From JAMXLO01 sp963812075 (GTDB lineage Bacteria; Pseudomonadota; Alphaproteobacteria; Acetobacterales; Acetobacteraceae): a DNA stretch of 64,000 bases. Shown one piece after another: positions 17,334 to 25,158 of the stretch. Made by a program: the position numbers and the translations under genes. The stretch covers positions 806,001 to 870,000 of the forward strand of contig CAWETN010000010.1 of NCBI GenBank assembly GCA_963812075.1, given 5' to 3'. The notes under the pieces are model-generated. The model was not told the origin of the DNA. It saw only the letters and a list, made by a program, of their open reading frames with translations, and did no database searches. Every line of letters starts with the position of its first letter. Positions within the stretch are counted from its first letter, which is position 1.

Positions 17334-18716
17334 CTAGATATGCAGCGCCCGCCCAGCCACCGCCAGGGCCGCTTCCTTCACGGCCTCCTCCAGCGTCGGA
17401 TGCGCGTGACAGGTTCGTGCAACGTCTTCGGCCGAAGCGCCGAACTCGATCGCGGTGGTGAGTTCGGCGATCAGCGTGCCTGCAGCCGGGCCGATGATGT
17501 GCGCGCCGAGCAGCCGGTCGGTCGCCTTGTCGGCCAGCAGCTTCACGAAGCCATCGGTATCGCCCATCGCCCGCGCGCGTCCGTTGGCGGTGAACGGGAA
17601 CTTTCCCACGTTGTAGGCCACGCCTGCGGCCTTCAGTTCCTCCTCGGTCTGGCCCACCGACGCGACCTCGGGCCAAGTGTAGACGACGCCCGGTATAGCG
17701 CCGTAGTTCACGTGCCCCGCCTGTCCGGCGAGCAACTCGGCCAGCGCCACGCCCTCTTCTTCGGCCTTGTGCGCCAGCATCGGCCCGGCGATCGCATCGC
17801 CGATCGCATAGACACCGGGGATACTGGTGGCGTAGTGCGCATCGGTCTTCACCCGACCGCGGTCGTCCAGCTCGACGCCGGCCGCGACGCCGTCGGTATA
17901 AGGCCGCCGGCCGATCGACAGCAGCACGACGTCCGCCTTCAGCTCTTCGGGCGCACCGCCCTTCGCCGGTTCGATGCTCAGCGTCACGCCGTCATTGCCC
18001 TTGCGTGCCGCGGTCACCTTCATGCCGAGGCGGAACCTCATGCCCTGGCGCGCCAGGATGCGCTCGAACGCCTTGGCGATCTCGCCATCCATCGTCGGCA
18101 CGATGCGGTCGAGGAACTCGACGACGGTCACCGCGGCGCCGAGCCGCCGCCACACGCTGCCAAGCTCCAGGCCGATGTAGCCGCCGCCGATCACGACCAG
18201 ATGCCCAGGCACTCGGTCCAGCTCCAGCCCACCGGTGGAGGTGACGATCTGCTTCTCGTCCACCTCGACGCCAGGCAGCGGCAGGCTTTCCGATCCGGTG
18301 GCGATGACGATGTGCTTCGCTTCGTAGGCCGTGCCATCGACGTCGACCTTGCCTTGTGCGGTGACGCGGCCGGTGCCCTTGAGCCAGGTCACCTTGTTCT
18401 TGCGGAACAGGAACTCTACGCCCTTCACGTTGGCCGACACCACTTCGGCCTTGCGGGCCTGCATGCGCGCGAGATCAAGCTTCACGCTGTCGACCAGCAC
18501 GCCGTGGTCCTTCAGCGCGTGCGTGGCGTGGTGGTATTCCTCGGACGATTGCAGCAGCGCCTTCGACGGGATGCAGCCGATGTTGAGACAGGTGCCACCG
18601 AGTGTCGCGCGCTTCTCGACGCAGGCGACCTTCATGCCGAGCTGTGCGGCACGGATCGCACATACATAGCCCCCGGGTCCGGCGCCGATGACAATGACAT
18701 CGAAGGAGTCAGGCAT
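17334..18716 (-). CDS. lpd: Dihydrolipoyl dehydrogenase (E3)
   Basis: Flavoprotein disulfide reductase of 460 aa, the E3 subunit that reoxidises dihydrolipoamide using NAD+. The FAD-binding VIGAGPGGYVCA begins at residue 9, and the redox pair Cys43/Cys48 is in GGTCLNIGCIPSKALL. The NAD-binding VIGGGYIGLELG is present, and the dimer-interface base is in CHAHPTLEEA near the end. It sits downstream of the E1 and E2 genes of 2-oxoglutarate dehydrogenase and probably serves that complex. About 105 bp, containing GC-rich repeats, separate it from the E2 gene. Confidence 0.96.
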   Translation of the reverse strand: MPDSFDVIVIGAGPGGYVCAIRAAQLGMKVACVEKRATLGGTCLNIGCIPSKALLQSSEEYHHATHALKDHGVLVDSVKLDLARMQARKAEVVSANVKGVEFLFRKNKVTWLKGTGRVTAQGKVDVDGTAYEAKHIVIATGSESLPLPGVEVDEKQIVTSTGGLELDRVPGHLVVIGGGYIGLELGSVWRRLGAAVTVVEFLDRIVPTMDGEIAKAFERILARQGMRFRLGMKVTAARKGNDGVTLSIEPAKGGAPEELKADVVLLSIGRRPYTDGVAAGVELDDRGRVKTDAHYATSIPGVYAIGDAIAGPMLAHKAEEEGVALAELLAGQAGHVNYGAIPGVVYTWPEVASVGQTEEELKAAGVAYNVGKFPFTANGRARAMGDTDGFVKLLADKATDRLLGAHIIGPAAGTLIAELTTAIEFGASAEDVARTCHAHPTLEEAVKEAALAVAGRALHI

Positions 18717-18721
18717 TTTGG

Positions 18722-18816
18722 CACCCCCTCTTCAACTCTGCCAGGCTGCCCCGGAGAGGGGGCGCTGAACTCCCTCTCTCGCGCAGCGGGGGAGGGTTGG
18801 GGAGGGGGGGCCGATC
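18722..18816. repeat. GC-rich REP-like inverted repeats in the odhB-lpd spacer
   Basis: The spacer between the E2 and E3 genes carries several GAGAGGG/CCCTCTC-type arms (for example CCCCGGAGAGGGGG and CCCTCTCTCGCGCAGCGGGGGAGGG). They resemble the hairpin at 1320-1344 and the repeat inside the sensor-kinase gene near 61.1 kb. Such elements are common between genes in high-GC alphaproteobacteria. It could attenuate or stabilise the operon transcript. Confidence 0.5.
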
Positions 18817-18821
18817 CATTA

Positions 18822-20099
18822 TCACAGTCCCAGCAGCAACCGGCGCGGATCCTCCACGCCTTCCTTCACCCGCACCAGGAACGACACCGCCTCACGGCCA
18901 TCGACGATACGGTGATCGTAGCTCAGTGCCAGGTACATCATCGGTCGTGCCTCAATCTTGCCTGCGACCACCATCGGCCGCTCCTGGATCTTGTGCATGC
19001 CCAGGATGCCGGACTGCGGTGGGTTCAGGATCGGCGTGGACATCAGCGAGCCGTAGACGCCGCCATTGGTGATGCTGAACGTCCCGCCGGTCAGCTCCTC
19101 CAGCTTCAGCGCGCCGTCACGCACACGGCGGCCCACATCGGCAATGGCGCGCTCGATCTCGGCGAAGCTCAGGGCATCGACATCGCGGACCACCGGCACC
19201 ACGAGTCCCGCCGGACCGCCGACCGCGATGCCCATATGGACGAAGTTCTTGTAGACGATCTCCTCGCCATCGATCTCGGCGTTGACCGCGGGGAATTCCT
19301 TCAGCGCGGTTACGCACGCCTTGACGAAGAACGACATGAAGCCCAGCCGGACGCCGGCATGCTTCTTCTCGAACGCGTCGCGGTACTCGGTGCGCAGCGC
19401 CATCACCGCGGTCATATCCACCTCGTTGAAGGTGGTCAGCATCGCCGCGGTGTTCTGCGCCTCCTTCAGCCGCGCGGCGATGGTGCGGCGCAGCCGGGTC
19501 ATCCGCACGCGTTCTTCGCGCGCATCCGATTCGCGCGGCGGTCTGGCAACGGGGGCCGCGGGCACCGGGGCCGGCCGGTTCAGGAATGCCAGCACGTCGC
19601 CCTTGGTGATGCGTCCGTCCTTGCCGGTGCCCTCGCCGATCTGCACCGGAGACAGATGCTGCTCCTCGATCAGTTTGGCGGCGGCCGGGAACACCTGCGG
19701 CTGCGGCGACACGGGCGGCGGGCTCGCCGGCCGCGCCACCGGCCCGAGCGGGCGCGGCGGCGGATGCACGCCCGCCGGCGGATTGGCGGCGGCACGTTGC
19801 GGCGGCTCCGGCACCGGTTCGGCAGCAGGCCTCGGCCGGGACGGTGCGGCAACCGTCCCGTCGCCCGCCTCCAGCATGGCCAGCAGCGCGCCGACCGGGA
19901 CCTCCGCGCCCTCCTGCACGACGATCGAGCCAAGCACGCCGGCCGATGGCGCGGTGACCTCCACCGTCACCTTGTCGGTCTCCAACTCGACCAACGGTTC
20001 GTCGGCCGCAACGGCGTCGCCTGCGTGTTTCATCCAGCGACCCACGGTGGCCGAGGTGACACTCTCACCCAGCGTGGGCACGGTGATCTCGATAGCCAT
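18822..20099 (-). CDS. sucB: 2-oxoglutarate dehydrogenase E2, dihydrolipoyl succinyltransferase
   Basis: E2 core of the 2-oxoglutarate dehydrogenase complex, 425 aa. It begins MAIEITVPTLGESVTSATVG with the lipoylated Lys43 in ELETDKVTVEV. A long Pro/Ala-rich linker follows (about residues 85-135), then the peripheral-subunit-binding domain (AAAKLIEEQHLSPVQIGEGTG...RITKGDV). The acyltransferase domain has the catalytic His in SYDHRIVDGREAV near the C-terminus. The start codon overlaps the odhA stop by 1 nt (TGATG), so translation is coupled. The frame is open far upstream on this strand, but that part only shadows odhA. Confidence 0.96.
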   Translation of the reverse strand: MAIEITVPTLGESVTSATVGRWMKHAGDAVAADEPLVELETDKVTVEVTAPSAGVLGSIVVQEGAEVPVGALLAMLEAGDGTVAAPSRPRPAAEPVPEPPQRAAANPPAGVHPPPRPLGPVARPASPPPVSPQPQVFPAAAKLIEEQHLSPVQIGEGTGKDGRITKGDVLAFLNRPAPVPAAPVARPPRESDAREERVRMTRLRRTIAARLKEAQNTAAMLTTFNEVDMTAVMALRTEYRDAFEKKHAGVRLGFMSFFVKACVTALKEFPAVNAEIDGEEIVYKNFVHMGIAVGGPAGLVVPVVRDVDALSFAEIERAIADVGRRVRDGALKLEELTGGTFSITNGGVYGSLMSTPILNPPQSGILGMHKIQERPMVVAGKIEARPMMYLALSYDHRIVDGREAVSFLVRVKEGVEDPRRLLLGL

Positions 20100-22969
20100 C
20101 AGCCGATCCCGAGAGCGGCAGCGACGAGCGTCGCCTGCTCGCGCGCATGAACGCGCGCCTGGCCGGTGGCAGGGCTCGCCGCTGCATCGCGGCCGGCATA
20201 CTGCGGCCGGCGCGCCTTGCCCTCCAGCCGACCCAGCACCTTCTCCAGCCTGCGGTCGACGAAATTCCAGCCACCCATGTTTTCCGGCTCCTCCTGGCAC
20301 CACACCACGTCGGCGTTCTCGTAGGGCGCCAGAACACGCCCCAGTGTATTCTCCGGGAACGGGTAAAGCTGCTCCAGTCGGACGATCGCCACGTCGTTCT
20401 CCCTGTGCTCGCGCCGTTCCGTCAGCAGATCGTAGTAGACCTTGCCGGAGCAGATCACCACGCGGCGGACGTTCTCGGGCGAGTCGATGGCATCGATCTC
20501 CGGGATAACGAACTGGAACCGGCGCTCGCTCAGCTCCGCCAGCGACGACACCGCCAGCTTGTGCCGCAGCAGCGACTTCGGCGTGAAGATCACCGCGGGT
20601 TTGCGGAAGTTGCGGTGCAATTGGCGGCGCAGCGCGTGGAAATAGTTGGCGGGCGTGCTCGGATTGCACACCCACATGTTGCGTTCGGCGCAGAGCTGCA
20701 GGTAGCGCTCGATGCGTGCCGAGGAGTGTTCCGGCCCCTGGCCTTCGTAGCCGTGCGGCAACAGCAGCGTGACACCGGACATGCGCAGCCACTTGGTTTC
20801 GCCCGAGGCGATGAACTGGTCGATGATCGGCTGCGCGCCGTTGGCGAAGTCGCCGAACTGCGCCTCCCACAGCACCAGCGTGCGCGGTTCGGCCAGCGAG
20901 TAGCCGTACTCGAAGCCCAGCACGCCTGCCTCGGACAGCAGCGAGTTGTAGATCTCGATCTTCGCCTGCTCGGGTGCGATGTTGTTCAGCGGGATGTATT
21001 CGTGCTGATTGGTCTGGTCGATCAGTACCGCGTGGCGCTGGCTGAATGTGCCGCGCTGGCAGTCCTCGCCGGACAGCCGCACGCGGCTGCCTTCCAGCAG
21101 CAGCGAACCGAGCGCCAGCGCCTCGCCGGTTGCCCAGTCGATGCCCTGGCCGGCGTCCAGCACCGCCTGCTTGGCCTCCAGCTGGCGGGCGATGCGCGGA
21201 TGCACGTCGAAGCCGGCCGGCACGCGGGTCAGCGCCAGGCCAATCTGTCGCAGTGTCGCCTCTGGGACCGCGGTGGTTTCCTCGTGGCGTTCGAACTCGG
21301 GCTCGGGCGGATGGAAGCCGGACCAGTGGCCCTCCAGCCAGTCTGCCTTGTTCGGCTTGTAGGCCTTGGCCGCCTGGTTCGCCGCCTCCATCGCGGCCTG
21401 GAACTCGTCCCACATCGCCTGCGCCTCGGCCGCCGGCACCACCCCCTCCGCCGCCAATCGCTCGGCGTACAGCGTGCGCGTCGTCTTCATGGCGTCGATC
21501 GCACGGTACATCACCGGCTGGGTAAAGGCGGGTTCGTCGGTCTCGTTGTGGCCGTGCCGGCGGTAGCAGACGATGTCGAGCACGATGTCGGCGGCGAAGC
21601 GCATGCGGAACTCGGCTGCCATGCGTGCGCAGAACATGACCGCCTCGGGATCGTCGCCGTTGACGTGCAGGATCGGCGCCTGGATCGACTTGGCGACATC
21701 GGTGCAATAGAGCCCGGAATAGGCGTGCGCCGGCACCGTGGTGAAGCCGATCTGGTTGTTGACGATCACATGCACTGTGCCGCCGGTGCGGTAGCCGATG
21801 AGCTGGCTCATCGCCAGCGTCTCGTAGACCAGGCCCTGGCCGGCGAACGCCGCATCGCCGTGCATCAGGATCGCCATCACCGAGGACCGCCGCTGCGTGT
21901 CGCCCGCGGTATCCTGCCGTGCGCGCACCTTGCCGACGACGACCGGGTTCACCGCCTCGAGGTGCGAGGGGTTTGGCTGCAGCGATAGGTGCACGCTGTG
22001 ACCGGCGACCTCGATGTCGGTGGAGGTGCCGAGGTGGTATTTCACATCGCCCGAGCCCTGCACGTCGTCCGGCTTGAAGCTCTCGCCGCCGAACTCCGAG
22101 AAGACCGCGGTGAACGGCTTCTTCACGATGTTCACCAGCGTGTTCAGCCGGCCGCGATGCGGCATGCCGATGGCGATCTCCTTCACCCCCTGGGCGGCGA
22201 CCGTCGCGATGATGGCGTGCAGCGCTGGGATGGTGACCTCGCCGCCCTCCAGGCCGAAGCGCTTGGTGGTGACGTAGCGCTTCTGGCAGAACGCCTCGAA
22301 GCCCTCCGCCTCGGTCAGCTGCACCAGGATGGCACGCTTGGCCGTGGCATCGAACGCCGTGCGCCAGGGAGCGCCCTCCACCTTTCGCTGGATCCACGAC
22401 TTCTGGTCGGGGTCCTGGATGTGCATGAACTCGACGCCGATCGAACCGCAGTAGGTGTCGCGCAGCCTGGTCTGGATCTCGCGCAGCGTGGCCGATTCCA
22501 GGCCCAGCACGTTGTCGATGAAGATCGGTCGATCGAGGTCGCTGTCGGTGAAACCATATGACCGCGGGTCCAACTCGGCATGCGGGCGGGGAATTTGCAG
22601 CCCCAGCGGATCGAGCCGAGCCTCGAGATGGCCGCGCACGCGATAGGAGCGGATCAGCATCAATGCGCGCAGCGAAGCAATGGTGGCAGCGCGGACCTGC
22701 TCGCTGGACAGCGCCACCGACGGCGCCCGGCGTGCCGGCTGGTCGATCGCGGCGCGTACCTCTTGCTCGAATTCCGGCGGGCGCGGCGCCCAGGACGCGC
22801 CACCTGCCTCCTCCATCACCGCGCGTGCATCGTCGTTCAGTGCGCTGAACAGCTCGTCGAATGTGGGATCCACCGAGCTGCGGTCTGCCGCCCAGCGTGC
22901 GTACTGCTCGCCTAGGAACGCGGCGTTCGCGCCGCTGAAGGCGGAGGCCAGGATGTCCACGCCAGCCAT
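20099..22969 (-). CDS. sucA: 2-oxoglutarate dehydrogenase E1 component
   Basis: Thiamine-diphosphate-dependent E1 of 956 aa that decarboxylates 2-oxoglutarate in the TCA cycle. It has the N-terminal E2-interaction region (GANAAFLGEQYARW), the AIGMPHRGRLNTLVNI motif, GDAAFAGQG within the ThDP-binding region, and CYRRHGHNETDEPAFTQP. The C-terminal transketolase part has GYSLAEPRTLVLWEAQFGDFANGAQ. Length and order match the family. It is the first gene of the odhA-odhB-lpd-pdxA-SnoaL run; a GAGGAA about 12 nt before the ATG may serve as binding site. Confidence 0.97.
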   Translation of the reverse strand: MAGVDILASAFSGANAAFLGEQYARWAADRSSVDPTFDELFSALNDDARAVMEEAGGASWAPRPPEFEQEVRAAIDQPARRAPSVALSSEQVRAATIASLRALMLIRSYRVRGHLEARLDPLGLQIPRPHAELDPRSYGFTDSDLDRPIFIDNVLGLESATLREIQTRLRDTYCGSIGVEFMHIQDPDQKSWIQRKVEGAPWRTAFDATAKRAILVQLTEAEGFEAFCQKRYVTTKRFGLEGGEVTIPALHAIIATVAAQGVKEIAIGMPHRGRLNTLVNIVKKPFTAVFSEFGGESFKPDDVQGSGDVKYHLGTSTDIEVAGHSVHLSLQPNPSHLEAVNPVVVGKVRARQDTAGDTQRRSSVMAILMHGDAAFAGQGLVYETLAMSQLIGYRTGGTVHVIVNNQIGFTTVPAHAYSGLYCTDVAKSIQAPILHVNGDDPEAVMFCARMAAEFRMRFAADIVLDIVCYRRHGHNETDEPAFTQPVMYRAIDAMKTTRTLYAERLAAEGVVPAAEAQAMWDEFQAAMEAANQAAKAYKPNKADWLEGHWSGFHPPEPEFERHEETTAVPEATLRQIGLALTRVPAGFDVHPRIARQLEAKQAVLDAGQGIDWATGEALALGSLLLEGSRVRLSGEDCQRGTFSQRHAVLIDQTNQHEYIPLNNIAPEQAKIEIYNSLLSEAGVLGFEYGYSLAEPRTLVLWEAQFGDFANGAQPIIDQFIASGETKWLRMSGVTLLLPHGYEGQGPEHSSARIERYLQLCAERNMWVCNPSTPANYFHALRRQLHRNFRKPAVIFTPKSLLRHKLAVSSLAELSERRFQFVIPEIDAIDSPENVRRVVICSGKVYYDLLTERREHRENDVAIVRLEQLYPFPENTLGRVLAPYENADVVWCQEEPENMGGWNFVDRRLEKVLGRLEGKARRPQYAGRDAAASPATGQARVHAREQATLVAAALGIG

Positions 22970-23137
22970 TGCTTAGGGTTCCTCATCTTTGCCGGCGCGG
23001 CATAGACTCGCGGGCCATCTAGCGGAACCCCTCGCCGCCAGGGTCCGGCCGATTTGCGCCGAGGTCGCGCGGTTGCCATGCCGAAATGCGGTGGCGGCGG
23101 AGGTTTTCAAGCTGACGTCGCCCCGGAAGGGTCCGGG

Positions 23138-23176
23138 CTTACATAGGACGCAACGGATGCTAGGTTTCTTACATAG
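23138..23176 (+). promoter_or_regulatory. Two 9-bp direct repeats upstream of the antitoxin gene
   Basis: CTTACATAG occurs at 23138-23146 and again at 23168-23176, exactly 30 bp apart (about three helical turns), in the AT-richer spacer before the VapB-like gene. Antitoxin operons are usually autorepressed through repeated sites close to the promoter, so these could be operator half-sites. No binding evidence is available. Confidence 0.35.
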
Positions 23177-23199
23177 TTGTGATCGATGAGGATCAGGTA

Positions 23200-23418
23200 G
23201 TGCAAACCAAGGATACAGCCACTCTCTCCGCCAAGTTCCAGATCTCGATCCCGAAAGCCATCCGCAGTGCCCGTCATTGGCAGGCGGGGCAGGTCTTCGC
23301 CTTCATCCCCAAGGGCGAAGGCGTGCTGCTGGTACCTGTGCCGGGCATCGACGAACTCGCCGGCATGGCGCGGGGTGCGAAGCCGAAGGGCTATCGCGAC
23401 CGGACGGATAGGATCTGA
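23200..23418 (+). CDS. AbrB/MazE-type antitoxin (VapB-like)
   Basis: Antitoxin of 72 aa with a swapped-hairpin AbrB DNA-binding domain (LSAKFQISIPKAIRSARHWQAGQVFAFIPKGEGVLLVPV). The C-terminal tail (GMARGAKPKGYRDRTDRI) would block the toxin. I chose the GTG at 23200, with GAGG 8 nt upstream; a GTG at 23179 is the alternative and would add seven residues. The stop overlaps the toxin start by 1 nt (TGATG). The protein probably represses its own operon with the toxin as corepressor, as is usual for the family. Confidence 0.88.
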   Translation: MQTKDTATLSAKFQISIPKAIRSARHWQAGQVFAFIPKGEGVLLVPVPGIDELAGMARGAKPKGYRDRTDRI

Positions 23419-23798
23419 TGCGGCTTGTCGACACCTCCGCCTGGGTCGAGTGGTTGGTCGGGTCGGCGCTCGGCGCGACGCTAGCAGCCGAATTGCCGGA
23501 TCGGACGGAATGGCTGGTGCCCACCATGGTGCAACTGGAATTGGCGAAATGGCTGGCCCGCGAGGTCGGCGAGGACCGAGCCGACCGGGTCATCGCCTTC
23601 ACTCGAACCTGCGTGGTCGCGGATCTCGATACTACGACCGCGCTCTCCGCGGCGGAGCTGTGTGCCCGGCACCGGCTGGCGACGGCAGACGCTATCGTCT
23701 ACGCGACGGCGCTGGCGCACCGCGCCGATCTGCTGACCTGCGACCGGCACTTCGCAACGCTGCCGCGCGTGTGCTTCGTCCCGAAGCCGGGCGGGTAG
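23418..23798 (+). CDS. vapC: PIN-domain ribonuclease toxin (VapC-like)
   Basis: PIN-domain protein of 126 aa. The acidic catalytic residues are all in place: Asp5 in LVDTSAWVEW, Glu in VQLELAKW, Asp in TADAIVYATA, and Asp in TCDRHF. VapC toxins cleave tRNA or rRNA and stop growth when released from the antitoxin. Start and upstream stop share one base, so expression is tightly coupled. It is likely a stable chromosomal toxin-antitoxin pair, lying between the TCA operon and an efflux operon. Confidence 0.92.
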   Translation: MRLVDTSAWVEWLVGSALGATLAAELPDRTEWLVPTMVQLELAKWLAREVGEDRADRVIAFTRTCVVADLDTTTALSAAELCARHRLATADAIVYATALAHRADLLTCDRHFATLPRVCFVPKPGG

Positions 23799-23947
23799 AG
23801 TTCGGCTCCCCGGTTCGTGATCACTGTCGGCTTACCGCTCGGTTAACAAGCGCCCACAACCCGGCCACATGGTGGGTTACCGCTCGCCGGCGCGTGAGCC
23901 ATATCGGCAAGCCAAACGGCCGTCCGGCCGAACAAGGGGACGAGTTC

Positions 23948-25129
23948 ATGTCAGTCGCAGCCGGCGCCTCCAGGCGCGCCGCAACCCTTCGTCTCGCCCT
24001 CAGCCTGGGGATCGGCCTCCTCGCCTCGGTGGCTGCCTGGGCACAGGCCGGACCGCCCCAGGTCACGGTCGCCGCGCCGCTGGCGAGCCGGGTCGCGCAG
24101 TGGGACGAGTTCACCGGCCGCTTCGAGGCCGTCGCACGCGTCGAGGTCCGCCCGCGGGTGTCCGGCTACATCGACAAGGTCCATTTCCGCGACGGCAGCA
24201 TGGTCAAGGAGGGCGACCCGCTGTTCACCATCGACCAGCGGCCGTTCAAGCTCGCGGTGGACTTGGCCGAGGCGGACGTGGTCCGCACCAAGGCGCAGGT
24301 CGTGCTGAACGAGGCCGACTACGAGCGCGCGGTACAACTGGTGAAGACCGCGGCGACGCCGGTGAGCGTGCTGGACCAGCGAAAGGCGAACCTCGACATC
24401 TCGCGTGCGCAGGAACTGGCCGCCGAGGCCGCGCTGAGCACGGCGAAGCTCAACCTCGACTGGTCCGAGGTCCGCGCCCCGATCAGTGGGCGCGTGTCCG
24501 ATCGCCGCGTCGATCCCGGCAATCTGGTCGCCGGCGGCCAGAGCGGCGCGACGCTGCTCACCACAATCGTCAGCCTCGATCCGATCTACTTCGTGTTCGA
24601 TGGGTCCGAGGCGGATTACATCCGCTACTCGCGGCTCAGCGTCGAAGGCTCGCGCGGGTCGTCACGCGACACGCCGAATCCGGTGAGCGTGCGCCTGGCG
24701 GATGAAACGACCTGGGAGCACCGCGGCGTGATGAATTTCGTGGACAACGAGGTCAACGCGCATTCCGGCACCATCCGTGGCCGCGCAGTGCTTGACAACA
24801 AGGACTTGTTCCTGACCCCGGGCACGTTCGGGCGCCTGCGGCTCTACGGCGGACCGCTCGACGCGCTGCTGGTGCCGGACGCCGCGATCGTGTCCGACCA
24901 GGCGCAGAAGGTCGTGCTGACGGTCGGCCCCGACAACAAGGTGGTCGGCAAGCCGGTCAAACTCGGCGGCATGGCCCGGGGGCTGCGCGTCATCGCCTCC
25001 GGCCTGGCGCCGACCGACCGCGTGGTGGTGGGCGGACTTGCCAATCCGTTCGTACGCCCCGGCGCGGTCGTCGCCACCCGCGACGGCGCGATCCATCCAT
25101 CCGACAGCCAGTTCGCCGAGACGCCGTAG
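23948..25129 (+). CDS. RND efflux periplasmic adaptor subunit
   Basis: Membrane fusion protein of 393 aa with an N-terminal signal (LALSLGIGLLASVAAWAQ). The family order follows: a barrel-sandwich/lipoyl half-motif (VEVRPRVSGYIDKVHFRDGSMVKEGDPLFTID), an alpha-hairpin, the second half (LDWSEVRAPISGRVSDRRVDPGNLVAGG), then the beta-barrel. The ATG at 23948 follows AAGGGGACGAG. It would link the inner-membrane pump encoded 29 bp downstream to an outer-membrane channel. Similarity is to the MexE/AcrA group. No TolC-like gene is next to it. Confidence 0.93.
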   Translation: MSVAAGASRRAATLRLALSLGIGLLASVAAWAQAGPPQVTVAAPLASRVAQWDEFTGRFEAVARVEVRPRVSGYIDKVHFRDGSMVKEGDPLFTIDQRPFKLAVDLAEADVVRTKAQVVLNEADYERAVQLVKTAATPVSVLDQRKANLDISRAQELAAEAALSTAKLNLDWSEVRAPISGRVSDRRVDPGNLVAGGQSGATLLTTIVSLDPIYFVFDGSEADYIRYSRLSVEGSRGSSRDTPNPVSVRLADETTWEHRGVMNFVDNEVNAHSGTIRGRAVLDNKDLFLTPGTFGRLRLYGGPLDALLVPDAAIVSDQAQKVVLTVGPDNKVVGKPVKLGGMARGLRVIASGLAPTDRVVVGGLANPFVRPGAVVATRDGAIHPSDSQFAETP

Positions 25130-25158
25130 TCCTTTACGCGCCAGGGGATTCACGCCGT

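Noticed and set aside
16986..20150. 1054-residue plus-strand open frame
   Set aside because: Antisense shadow of pdxA, lpd and odhB, which all have complete family motifs.
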